Origin: UBA1764 sp045642565 | GTDB lineage: Bacteria > Bacillota > Clostridia > Peptostreptococcales > Anaerovoracaceae | Assembly: GCA_045642565.1 (NCBI GenBank) | Contig: JAZUJE010000008.1 | Location: 62,001-126,000 of the forward strand | Reading direction: 5' to 3' | DNA length: 64,000 nucleotides | The notes under the pieces: model-generated | What the model was told of the DNA's origin: nothing | What the model saw: the letters and a program-made list of their open reading frames with translations, nothing else | The model's database searches: none | Shown: in pieces, positions 25,477 through 33,985 of the stretch | Layout of the letters: each line of letters opens with the position of its first letter | How positions within the stretch are numbered: position 1 is the stretch's first letter | Translations under genes and position numbers: made by a program

Positions 25477-25504
25477 TTGATATATATTGTCGACAGTATA
25501 TAAG
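25477..25504 (+). promoter_or_regulatory. promoter with palindromic operator upstream of the sugar-binding protein gene
   Basis: TTGATA (25477-25482) and TATAAG (25499-25504) are 16 bases apart. Between them an 18 bp near-perfect palindrome (25483-25500; core TGTCGACA, flanks TATA, one mismatched pair) is placed where a repressor would block the promoter. A central CG is typical of LacI-family operators. No regulator gene is adjacent. Confidence 0.5.
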
Positions 25505-25540
25505 ATTTAGTAAAATTTTTACTAGGAGGAAAAAAAGACA

Positions 25541-26656
25541 ATGAAGAAAATTTTAGCAATTCTCCTCGCACTTGCAATGGTATTTACACTTGCAGCTTGC
25601 GGTGGAGAAAAAGAAGATGCTACAACAGCATCAAAGAAGTTCTATGTATTAGGACCTACACCTGATCACGGCTGGACAGCTCAGGCTGGTGCATTTGCTC
25701 AGGCAAAGTGCGAAGAAGTTACAGCAGCTGGAAAATATGAAGCAGTATTTATGCCTGCATCATCTGGTGAAGAACAGGTTGACCTTTGCAACACAATTAT
25801 TGCAAACGGTGATGCTGCTCTTGTTGTAATCATGGCTCTCGAAGATTCAGCAGCAGCTGGTATCGAAGCTCTTGATGCAGAAGGTATCCCATTCATTGAA
25901 TTCGATAGATTCATTCTTTCAATGAAGGATAAAGCTCTTCTTAACTATTCTGGTAACAACTATGGTTGCGGTGCTGGAATCGCTGCATGGCTCCAGGAAC
26001 ACGGAATGGAACCAGGCGCAACACTTGTACAGCTTATCGGCGACAACGGTTCTGTTTGCCTCTACAGACAGGAAGGATTCGAACAGTTCTTACGTGGTGA
26101 ATTAGATTTCACAGATAATCTTTCTGGTAAGACATATCACACAACAACAGTTTGGACACAGGATCAGATTGATACACTCTTTGCAGACTATCAGAAGGTT
26201 TGTGACTGGAGTGCAGACCCGGCTCTCGATTACATGGATCAGAAGATCGATGAAATCACAGCTAAGGCAAAGGCTAACAACGGCAAGCTCTTCATCTTCT
26301 CAGAAGACGATGAAATGACATTTGGTGTTCTTAACCTTCTCAATGCTGCATCTGTAAGCGAAGCTACAGCAGCAGATTTCGAAGCTCTTGAAGTTTACAT
26401 TTCAGCTATCGGCGGAATGCAGGAACTTTATGATGTAATGGATGGAAAATCAGATCTTTCAGCTACAGCTGACAAGTACTTTGATGACATGATGTCCGTA
26501 ACATTCAACCCAATCATGATGAAGAATGTTATTGATTATGCTGTTAAGTATCTTGATGGAGATTGGTCATTCTCAACAGGCGCTGAAGTTAACGATCCAG
26601 TTGCTATCGTAGATAGAACAATCGCTGGCACAGTTGAAGGCTTCACAGGTCACTAA
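25541..26656 (+). CDS. sugar ABC transporter substrate-binding lipoprotein (MglB/RbsB-like)
   Basis: 371 residues. Signal peptide with lipobox LAAC (lipid cysteine at residue 20). The mature protein has the periplasmic-binding-protein type I pattern: FYVLGPTPDHGWTAQAGAFAQ, a hinge-side VVIMALEDSAAAGIEAL and PFIEFDR. Bulky C-terminal half with NNGKLFIFSEDDEMTFGVLN. It differs enough from RbsB and MglB that the ligand (hexose, pentose, or cyclitol) is open. Followed by a strong terminator before the ATPase gene. Codon use is strongly biased, indicating high expression. Confidence 0.82.
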   Translation: MKKILAILLALAMVFTLAACGGEKEDATTASKKFYVLGPTPDHGWTAQAGAFAQAKCEEVTAAGKYEAVFMPASSGEEQVDLCNTIIANGDAALVVIMALEDSAAAGIEALDAEGIPFIEFDRFILSMKDKALLNYSGNNYGCGAGIAAWLQEHGMEPGATLVQLIGDNGSVCLYRQEGFEQFLRGELDFTDNLSGKTYHTTTVWTQDQIDTLFADYQKVCDWSADPALDYMDQKIDEITAKAKANNGKLFIFSEDDEMTFGVLNLLNAASVSEATAADFEALEVYISAIGGMQELYDVMDGKSDLSATADKYFDDMMSVTFNPIMMKNVIDYAVKYLDGDWSFSTGAEVNDPVAIVDRTIAGTVEGFTGH

Positions 26657-26666
26657 TCTGTATCTT

Positions 26667-26702
26667 AAAAGGATGCATGCTTTTGCATGCATCCTTTTTT
26701 CG
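26667..26702 (+). terminator. terminator between binding protein and ATPase genes
   Basis: AAAGGATGCATGC and GCATGCATCCTTT form a perfect 13 bp stem with a short loop and six T residues. Partial read-through would give more binding protein than transporter core. Confidence 0.85.
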
Positions 26703-26724
26703 CAATATCAATTTGGAGTAACAA

Positions 26725-28227
26725 ATGGCAATTCTTGAAATGAAACACATCTCAAAAGCGTTTGGTGGATCAAAAGCTTTGAATGATGTGCATCTCACCA
26801 TTGAAGAGGGTGAGATTCATGCTTTACTTGGTGAAAATGGTGCCGGAAAATCTACTTTAATGAATGTCCTTACCGGTGTTTATGAAGCAGATTCAGGTAC
26901 AATTACATGGATGGATAAATTATATCCATCACCGACAATTGCTCAAATGGAAGAGGCTGGTATAGCCTTTGTACATCAAGAGCTATCTGTAATTAATGAT
27001 TTATCAGTTACAGATAATATCTTCCTTTGTCATGAAATTAGAAATAAGTTAGGTATTATTGATTATGCAGAGGAAGTTAGACGCACAAGAGAACTTTTTG
27101 AAAGTCTTGGCGTAGAAATGAATCCAAACATAATGGTTTCCGAGCTTAAAACTGCTGAAAAGCAATTGCTCGAAATCTGCAGAGCCCTTTATAAGGATGC
27201 GAAACTTATTATTTTGGACGAGCCTACTACGGCTCTTTCAAATGATGAAATCGCTCATTTGTTTGGAATAGTAAAATCTTTGAAAGAAAAAGGGAAATCA
27301 TTCATCTTTATTTCACATAAGATGCCGGAAATCTTTGAACTTTGTGATAGATATACGGTATTTAGAAATGGTGAATTTATCTCTTCTGGATATATTAAAG
27401 ACACAAATGCTCATGACATTACATCGGATATGGTTGGCACAAAATATGTTGATGCCGATTTGTATGAACCAAGAGAATTAGGAGATGTTGTTCTTGAACT
27501 AAAGCATTATGCGGGGCATGGTTTCGAAGATGTTAATCTTAAACTTAGAAAAGGCGAAGTTATAGCATTTACAGGCCTGGCAGGATGCGGTGCATCAGAA
27601 CTTATGCAAACAATGTTCGGAGCTCTCCCTCGTGATGGTGGCCGAATGTATGTAAACGGTAAAGAGTTATTTGGCGATCGTATTGTAAGTTATATGAAAA
27701 ATAGCGTAGCAATGCTTCCTGCTAACAGAAAAGAAAACTCTGTTGTAGGTGAAATGAGTATCATTGAGAACTTTGTTATTGCTGAGCATGCTATTTCAAA
27801 AAATAAGCAGTTTATTAATTTTGCAGAAGAAACTAACAGATATGAAAAACAGGAATCTGATTTAAGTATTAAGAAGCATGATATTAATAAACCAATCACA
27901 GGTCTTTCAGGTGGTAATCAGCAAAAGGTATTCTTAGCTCGTTGGCTTAATACCGGAGCGGATGTTCTTCTCTTTGACAATCCTACACAGGGTGTAGATG
28001 TTGGTGCAAAGGCTGAAATCTATAAGCTCATCCTTGAATTTGCAAAACAGGGCAAGAGCGTAATTATTAACACTTTGGAAATTCCAGAGATTAAAAAGGT
28101 TGCAGATAGATGTATTGTCTTTTACGAAGGCAAGATTAAAAAAGAATTTAAGCATGAAGAAGTTAATGAACATGATGTAATGCTTTATTCGACAAATGCA
28201 ATTGAAACAGAAGGGAAGGCAAACTAA
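26725..28227 (+). CDS. sugar ABC transporter ATP-binding protein, two ATPase domains (MglA/RbsA-like)
   Basis: 500 residues. Domain 1 has Walker A GENGAGKST (about residues 37-45), an ELKTAEKQLLEICRAL signature region and Walker B LIILDEPTTAL. Domain 2 has a degenerate Walker A (GLAGCGASEL, no GKT), signature LSGGNQQKVFLARWL and DVLLFDNPTQGVDVG. This asymmetry is normal for RbsA/MglA. It pairs with the permease encoded 1 base downstream (overlapping start). Confidence 0.93.
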   Translation: MAILEMKHISKAFGGSKALNDVHLTIEEGEIHALLGENGAGKSTLMNVLTGVYEADSGTITWMDKLYPSPTIAQMEEAGIAFVHQELSVINDLSVTDNIFLCHEIRNKLGIIDYAEEVRRTRELFESLGVEMNPNIMVSELKTAEKQLLEICRALYKDAKLIILDEPTTALSNDEIAHLFGIVKSLKEKGKSFIFISHKMPEIFELCDRYTVFRNGEFISSGYIKDTNAHDITSDMVGTKYVDADLYEPRELGDVVLELKHYAGHGFEDVNLKLRKGEVIAFTGLAGCGASELMQTMFGALPRDGGRMYVNGKELFGDRIVSYMKNSVAMLPANRKENSVVGEMSIIENFVIAEHAISKNKQFINFAEETNRYEKQESDLSIKKHDINKPITGLSGGNQQKVFLARWLNTGADVLLFDNPTQGVDVGAKAEIYKLILEFAKQGKSVIINTLEIPEIKKVADRCIVFYEGKIKKEFKHEEVNEHDVMLYSTNAIETEGKAN

Positions 28228-29315
28228 TGGCTGATTTAACAAAGAAAAAATTCTCATTAGGCGCTATTTGGAGAGACTATAGTTACATTTTTGTAATGAT
28301 AATTATCATTATCGGTTATGCGATTACAGTTAGCGCAAACGGTGTAGTTTTTAAGTGGAGTCATATTGCATCAATCCTTGGCTCGCAGAATACTTGTATT
28401 GTAGGTACTATGGCTTTAGGTATGGCTCTCGTTGTTATTACCGGTAACATCGACTTGTCATTAGGTTCTGGCCTTGTACTTTGCACCGGTATAGCAATCT
28501 TAGTATTTAATACCACTGGCTCTGGAATCTTAATGCTTATTGCAGCGATTGTATCAGGAGCTGTTTGTGGTCTTATCAATGGTGTATTGATTGGACTTGC
28601 TAAAATGCAGGCATTTATTGCTACATTAGGAACAATGCTTATTTACAGATCGCTTGCACTTTCTGTAGTAAGAGCTATTCCTCAGGAAATATCAGGTTCA
28701 AACTCTTCACAGTTTGCAATGATTGCCGGTTCTCCTGCATATGATTTCTTAAGAATGAAGTTTGGTACAGGTAAACTTAGCATTGGAGGATTCTCACTTC
28801 CTTGGATTACATTATTATTTATCGCTTTAGCAATAATAATTATCATTATGTCCAAGAAAACAAAATTCGGTAAGTCTGTATATGCTATTGGTTCTAATGC
28901 AAATGCATCGAGACTTGCAGGTATAAATGTTACAGGAGTAAAGGTTAGTGTATTTGTTATTACAGGTATACTCGTTGGTTTCGCAAGTTTCATTCAGGCT
29001 TGCAAAATCGGTAATATTACACCTGCTTCATCCGGTCAATCTTACGAAATGTATGCGGTAGCAGCAATAGTACTTGGTGGTATCAACATGGCTGGAGGTA
29101 AGGGTAACATTATAGGTATTATATTTGGTGCTATTTCTTATTCAGCAATAAACTTTATTATTGTATCTATTCCGGCACTTTCTGTAGATATTCAGAATGC
29201 ATTCCAAGGTTTAGTACTTATCGTAGTAATTCTTGTTCAGACCCTTGGTCCAATCTTCAAAGAAAAGATTCAGACTGCAAAGAAGAGAAAAGCTGCAATG
29301 GCTGCAGAAGCTTAA
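28227..29315 (+). CDS. sugar ABC transporter permease (MglC/RbsC-like)
   Basis: 362 residues, eight to ten hydrophobic segments, with the family motifs ALGMALVVITGNIDLSLGS, LNG-type IGLAKMQAFIATLGTMLIYR, YAIGSNANASRLAGINV (coupling loop) and VLGGINMAGGKG. It forms the channel of the sugar importer. ATG overlaps the last base of the ATPase stop. Confidence 0.93.
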   Translation: MADLTKKKFSLGAIWRDYSYIFVMIIIIIGYAITVSANGVVFKWSHIASILGSQNTCIVGTMALGMALVVITGNIDLSLGSGLVLCTGIAILVFNTTGSGILMLIAAIVSGAVCGLINGVLIGLAKMQAFIATLGTMLIYRSLALSVVRAIPQEISGSNSSQFAMIAGSPAYDFLRMKFGTGKLSIGGFSLPWITLLFIALAIIIIIMSKKTKFGKSVYAIGSNANASRLAGINVTGVKVSVFVITGILVGFASFIQACKIGNITPASSGQSYEMYAVAAIVLGGINMAGGKGNIIGIIFGAISYSAINFIIVSIPALSVDIQNAFQGLVLIVVILVQTLGPIFKEKIQTAKKRKAAMAAEA

Positions 29316-29337
29316 AGCTGGTTTTCAGCTAATTTTC

Positions 29338-29367
29338 AGCCTCCTGATTGATTTCAGGAGGCTTTTT
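29338..29367 (+). terminator. terminator of the sugar ABC operon
   Basis: AGCCTCCTGA and TCAGGAGGCT form a perfect 10 bp stem with a six-base loop followed by TTTTT. Confidence 0.9.
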
Positions 29368-29369
29368 TA

Positions 29370-29378
29370 TGCTATAAT
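29370..29378 (+). promoter_or_regulatory. extended -10 promoter, possibly giving a leaderless transcript
   Basis: TGC followed by TATAAT (29373-29378) lies only 9 bases before the ATG at 29388. The expected start of transcription (about 29385) leaves two or three untranslated bases, and no Shine-Dalgarno is present. Confidence 0.5.
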
Positions 29379-29387
29379 TAAAGCATT

Positions 29388-30818
29388 ATGGAAAACTATA
29401 CATATTATACGGCCAAACGCTCAAATCCATTCGTTTGGCTGACCGTCCTGCTTAGTTTATTCTCTGCAGTGACCAGAATTTACTTCTTTGCCAGCACAGG
29501 GGCGGGAAGTATCGGCATAGTTATCGTTCATATACTTCTTCCGGTTGTGGCAAATTTATTCGTAGCTCTGCGACTGCCACTTAGAGGACCGAAGATGTTT
29601 TATGTAACAGTAAACCCAGTTATGAACTATGCTTTATATTTTGGATTAGTTGCACTTGGCATTGGCTTTGACTGGTGGATGACCTTGCCATGTATTATTC
29701 TGTGCATTGTTTTGGCACTTATTTTTTACTTTACATTTACCGGAAAGTTTAAGAATAAGTGGCTTGTACTATTAGCTTTTATTGTTCCTATTTCGCTGTA
29801 TTGGGTTGATAAATATTTAGCATATTTTATCAGCATGAATTTTGCTGACGGAATCAGCTGGTTGCTTATTTCCGATGCTGCGATATATCTTTCTATCATC
29901 ACTATAATATTATCTGCGAAAAAACTTGCAGATCCTCAGGAGGGTGATGAATATCGCCTGAAATATGGGGATAGGTTGGATGGAAGATTAGTCAGAACTT
30001 TGCCTCCTATGTCACAGGTATCTCCTTATATCATGGTTGATAGAAATGGGGCAAATAATTATGTTCGTGACAGAATAGAAATTGGGGCATTACAGTCTTA
30101 TGTTCGTGAGAAACGGAAAGAAGGCTATAAGCATTTTGGCATTATGCATGTTATTATTGCGGCATATGTAAGATGTACAAATGATGCTCCGGCGCTTAAT
30201 AGGTTTTTATCCGGACAAAAAGTTTATCATCGCTATACAGTTGATGTAAACATGATTATAAAAAAGGAGATGACTGCGGAGTCTCCTGATACGGCTGTAA
30301 AATTACACTGCAATCCAAATGACACAGCTATAGAGATTTATGAGAAGTTTGATAAATTAGTTCAGAGTGTAAAACAACCAGAACTCGACAGTGGATTTGA
30401 TAATACTGCGGCATTTGTCGCAAAAATTCCTGGAATAGTTAAGAAATTTGGAATTTGGTTCCTTAAGTTTTTGGATTATTTTGGCCTTTTCCCAATTGAA
30501 TTGGCTAATGTAAGTCCTTTCCATGGAAGTGTATTTGTAACATCTATGGGTTCGTTGGGTATTCCACCTGTTTACCATCATCTCTATGATTTCGGTAATT
30601 TGCCGTGCTTTATTGCTTATGGACATAAGTATACAGAAAATGAATTGCAGCTTGATGGAACTGTTATCCAAAAGAAATATATAGATTTTATATATGATAC
30701 GGATGAACGAATTTGTGATGGCTTTTATTTTGCTTCAGTTTTAAAGAAATTTAAAAGCTATTTGTTACATCCTGAAAGACTCGATGAGAAGCCTGAACTA
30801 CAGGAGGATATTGAATAA
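29388..30818 (+). CDS. membrane-anchored 2-oxoacid dehydrogenase E2-like acyltransferase-fold protein
   Basis: 476 residues. Residues 1-170 contain about five hydrophobic segments. Residues about 195-460 resemble the catalytic domain of E2/chloramphenicol acetyltransferase-like enzymes (YIMVDRNGANNYVRDRIEI, VDVNMIIKKEM, VTSMGSLGIPPVYHHLYDFG, YIDFIYDTDERICDG). The usual catalytic DHRxxDG reads DERICDG at residues 439-445, so histidine is replaced by glutamate and classical acetyl transfer is doubtful. No lipoyl domain. Overlaps the PNP gene by one base. Function unknown. Confidence 0.65.
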   Translation: MENYTYYTAKRSNPFVWLTVLLSLFSAVTRIYFFASTGAGSIGIVIVHILLPVVANLFVALRLPLRGPKMFYVTVNPVMNYALYFGLVALGIGFDWWMTLPCIILCIVLALIFYFTFTGKFKNKWLVLLAFIVPISLYWVDKYLAYFISMNFADGISWLLISDAAIYLSIITIILSAKKLADPQEGDEYRLKYGDRLDGRLVRTLPPMSQVSPYIMVDRNGANNYVRDRIEIGALQSYVREKRKEGYKHFGIMHVIIAAYVRCTNDAPALNRFLSGQKVYHRYTVDVNMIIKKEMTAESPDTAVKLHCNPNDTAIEIYEKFDKLVQSVKQPELDSGFDNTAAFVAKIPGIVKKFGIWFLKFLDYFGLFPIELANVSPFHGSVFVTSMGSLGIPPVYHHLYDFGNLPCFIAYGHKYTENELQLDGTVIQKKYIDFIYDTDERICDGFYFASVLKKFKSYLLHPERLDEKPELQEDIE

Positions 30819-31657
30819 TGCTAAACGATAGACCAATATTTGATTATGAATATTACAAGAAGAGTGCGGATTATATTAAAGGCAAAATCGGTAATTTTGT
30901 GCCGGAGATTGGCTTAATTTTAGGAACCGGTCTTGGTGATGTTGCCAATTTAATTGATGCGGAATGTATTATTCCTTATAGTGAAATTCCGAATTTTTTG
31001 GTTTCAAAAGCTCCTGGACATGTCGGTAGATTAGTTGTTGGCATGTTTGAAGGACATAAGGTTATTTGTATGCAGGGGAGATTCCACTCATATGATGGCT
31101 ATCATTTTGAAGAGCTTAGCATTCCTGTTCGTGTTATGAAACTACTTGGCACTCAAAAGCTCATAGTCACTAATGCTGCAGGTGCCGTTAATACAGAATA
31201 TAAACCTGGCGATTTGATGGTAATTAAAGATCATATTAAATTTATCGGATCATCTCCAATGAGGGGCCCAAATGTTGATGAGTTTGGTTCCAGATTCTTT
31301 GACACAAGTGATGTGTATACAGCTGAGCTTAGAAAGCTTGCTCTAAAAGTCGGTGAGGAAAGTCCACTTACAGTACATGAAGGTGTATATTTCTTCTATC
31401 AAGGGCCACAGTTTGAAACTCCTGCTGAAGTTCGTGCAGAAAGAATACTTGGAGCAGATGCAACGGGGATGTCAACCGTACCTGAGGCACTTGCTGCAGC
31501 ACAATGTGGTATGCCATGTATTGGGCTATCATTATTATCAAATATGGCTGCAGGCGTTTTAGAACAACCATTATCAGGTGAAGATGTTGAGGAAACAGCT
31601 AAAAAGGTTGCCCCTTTACTTTTAGATTATTTTAAACAACTTATTAGACAATTGTAA
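30818..31657 (+). CDS. punA: purine nucleoside phosphorylase (trimeric type)
   Basis: 279 residues. GTGLGDVANLID, the phosphate-site histidine in CMQGRFHSYDGYHFEEL, NAAGAVN, the substrate-loop QGPQFETPAEVRA and the purine-site asparagine in LLSNMAAGV are all present. Trimeric PNPs split 6-oxopurine nucleosides (inosine, guanosine, sometimes methylthioinosine) to base and pentose 1-phosphate. CAGGAGG precedes the ATG, which overlaps the preceding stop (TAATG). Followed by deaminase- and MtnA-like genes. Confidence 0.92.
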   Translation: MLNDRPIFDYEYYKKSADYIKGKIGNFVPEIGLILGTGLGDVANLIDAECIIPYSEIPNFLVSKAPGHVGRLVVGMFEGHKVICMQGRFHSYDGYHFEELSIPVRVMKLLGTQKLIVTNAAGAVNTEYKPGDLMVIKDHIKFIGSSPMRGPNVDEFGSRFFDTSDVYTAELRKLALKVGEESPLTVHEGVYFFYQGPQFETPAEVRAERILGADATGMSTVPEALAAAQCGMPCIGLSLLSNMAAGVLEQPLSGEDVEETAKKVAPLLLDYFKQLIRQL

Positions 31658-31659
31658 TA

Positions 31660-32940
31660 ATGAAAACTTTATTTAAAAATTGTTATGTTTTGACAGGGCA
31701 TGAAATTAACTTCACATCCCTTGTTGTTGATAACGATAAAATATCTTATATAGGTGACAATCCCGAAGAGTATGATTGTGTTCGCGACATGAACGGATGT
31801 CTTTTGATGCCGGGCCTTGTTGATGCACATTCTCATGGGCCAATGACACTTATTAGAGGGCTTGGTTCGGGGCTTAAATTGCAAGATTGGCTTAATAAAG
31901 TGATAGTTCCAATCGAAGAATATATGACTCCGGATGACATTTATATTGGAGAGCAGTGGGCAATTGTCGAAATGCTTGCTGCCGGAATCACCACTACTTC
32001 GGAAATGTATGATTTCCCATGGAGAACATGGGAAGCTTTGCTTGATTCCGGAATGAAAGCTAATATTTGTAGGGCGGGTATATCTTTTTCAGAGGAAGAA
32101 GAAATTCCTAAAAACAGACTTCAGGAATGTGAAGATTTTGTTAAAAACTTTTCTGATCCAACAAATAAGCTTATGGCAGATTTTTGTATTCATGCTGAAT
32201 ACAGTTCGACTGAAAAATTTGTACGTAAATTAATTGAACTGAATAAAAAATATAAAGTTTCAGTCCATATACATGCATCTGAAACAAAAAAAGAACATGA
32301 CGAATCTAAACTCCGCCATGATGGACTTAGTCCAATACAGTATTTTAACAAGCTTGGATTATTTGATAACAATTGCTATGCAGCACATTGCGTGTGGGTA
32401 GATGATGAAGACTTGCGGATTATGAAAGAAAAAAATGTAACTATTGTACATAATCCTTCAAGTAACATGAAACTTGGATCTGGATTCGCTCCAATCAGAA
32501 AAGCAATTGATATGGGAATAAATGTTGCACTTGGAACCGATGGGGTTGCAAGTAATGATGTGCTTAGTATATTTAAGGAAATGCATTTAGCAGCATTAAT
32601 TCATAATGGATATAATAAAAATTCTCAAGAAATTTTACCAAAGCAAGTAGTGGATATGGGCACGATAAATGGTGCAAAAGCATTAGGCAGAAATGACACA
32701 GGAATACTTGAAGTTGGTAAAAAGGCCGATATTATTGCTGTATGTTTAGACAGTCCTCATATACATCCAATTACAGATATGTTTTCAGCATTATGCTATA
32801 GCATTCAAGCAAATGATGTAGTTATGACTATGGTTGACGGAAAAGTTTTGTATGACAATGGGGAGTATACAACGATTGATTTTGATAAAGTAAAATTTGA
32901 AATAGGACAGAGGTCGAGACATTTATTAAATGCGCGCTGA
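31660..32940 (+). CDS. amidohydrolase, MTA/S-adenosylhomocysteine deaminase-like
   Basis: 426 residues. Metal-dependent TIM-barrel hydrolase: DAHSHGPM (first two metal histidines, near residue 50), HIHASETKKEHD, AAHCVWVDDED and LGTDGVASND (the catalytic aspartate). The C-terminal KADIIAVCLDSPHIHP and NDVVMTMVDGKVLYDNGEY are typical of the MtaD/SsnA/Atz subgroup that deaminates adenosine-like compounds. With the PNP before it and the MtnA-like gene after it (overlapping by 11 bases), methylthioadenosine deamination is a good guess. Confidence 0.8.
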   Translation: MKTLFKNCYVLTGHEINFTSLVVDNDKISYIGDNPEEYDCVRDMNGCLLMPGLVDAHSHGPMTLIRGLGSGLKLQDWLNKVIVPIEEYMTPDDIYIGEQWAIVEMLAAGITTTSEMYDFPWRTWEALLDSGMKANICRAGISFSEEEEIPKNRLQECEDFVKNFSDPTNKLMADFCIHAEYSSTEKFVRKLIELNKKYKVSVHIHASETKKEHDESKLRHDGLSPIQYFNKLGLFDNNCYAAHCVWVDDEDLRIMKEKNVTIVHNPSSNMKLGSGFAPIRKAIDMGINVALGTDGVASNDVLSIFKEMHLAALIHNGYNKNSQEILPKQVVDMGTINGAKALGRNDTGILEVGKKADIIAVCLDSPHIHPITDMFSALCYSIQANDVVMTMVDGKVLYDNGEYTTIDFDKVKFEIGQRSRHLLNAR

Positions 32941-33985
32941 TCATGATCTTGCATTTATGATGCAATATGAAAATATAGCTTGGTATGATGATGGTGTAGT
33001 GAAGATTTTAGATCGCCGCATCTACCCGAATACAGTTAAGTTTGTTGTTTGTAAAAGTTATAGAGAAGTGGCTCAGGCAATAACGGACATGGTTACCCAA
33101 TCAGCTGGACCATACAGTGCAGCTCCTATGGGTATGGCTTTGGCTGCCCATGAATGCGAAGGGCTTTCTATTGAAGAAAGAATAAAGTTTTTGGAAAATG
33201 CTGCATTTGTGATTTCTAATGCAAGGCCAACAACGAAGAAACGTCTTGAAATATGTACGGCTCGTTCTCTTAGAGCCGCACGGTGCGCTGCCAATGAAGG
33301 TAATGATATAACAGAGGCAGTGTTCAATGATGCAGTTGCTCAAAATGAAGATCGATATACAAGCATCAATAAAACAGCGAATAATTTGGTAGATTTGTTT
33401 CCTAATAGTGGAACGATTATGACACAATGCTTTGCAGAAACAGCATTAGCATTAATGTTAAGAGTTTGCAATGAGCGGGGCAAACATATTAAACTATTTT
33501 GTCCGGAAACCAGACCATATTTTCAAGGTTCAAGATTAACAGCGACTGTAGCTCATGATATGGGGTTTGATGTTACAGTCATTACTGATAATATGCCGGC
33601 ATATGTTATGGCAAAAGAAGGGGTTGATGTTTTTACTTCTGCCGCTGATGCCATTTGTATGGATGGAAGTATTATTAATAAAGTCGGGACATATCAAATT
33701 GCTATTGCTGCAAAATATCATAATATTCCTTATTATGTTACAGGAGCCCCTGATAGAGATCATATTGATGGGAAATCTGTTGTAATTGAACAACGCGATC
33801 CTGAATATGTACTTCAAGCGATGGGTGTTAGGACTGCGGAACAAGGAGTAAAAGGGTATTATCCAAGTTTTGATTTAACTCCGCCTGAATTGGTTACAGG
33901 GGTTGTGACAGACTATGGTGTTTATAAGCCAACAGAACTGGCTAAATATTTTGAGGATAATAAGAATCCGGGGTTTATGGTGTAA
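32930..33985 (+). CDS. MtnA-like aldose-phosphate isomerase (eIF2B alpha/beta fold)
   Basis: 351 residues. The fold signatures ETRPYFQGSRLTA, TDNMPAYVM and AADAICMDGSIINKVGTYQIAIAAKYHNIPYYV correspond to methylthioribose-1-phosphate isomerase (MtnA). The conserved catalytic cysteine is kept in GTIMTQCFAE, though the usual HCN(A/T)G is altered; the aspartate in AAD is kept. It converts an aldose 1-phosphate to a ketose phosphate. Ribose-1,5-bisphosphate isomerase is the main alternative. Start ATG overlaps the amidohydrolase stop; its stop overlaps folD (TAATG). Confidence 0.75.
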   Translation: MRADHDLAFMMQYENIAWYDDGVVKILDRRIYPNTVKFVVCKSYREVAQAITDMVTQSAGPYSAAPMGMALAAHECEGLSIEERIKFLENAAFVISNARPTTKKRLEICTARSLRAARCAANEGNDITEAVFNDAVAQNEDRYTSINKTANNLVDLFPNSGTIMTQCFAETALALMLRVCNERGKHIKLFCPETRPYFQGSRLTATVAHDMGFDVTVITDNMPAYVMAKEGVDVFTSAADAICMDGSIINKVGTYQIAIAAKYHNIPYYVTGAPDRDHIDGKSVVIEQRDPEYVLQAMGVRTAEQGVKGYYPSFDLTPPELVTGVVTDYGVYKPTELAKYFEDNKNPGFMV

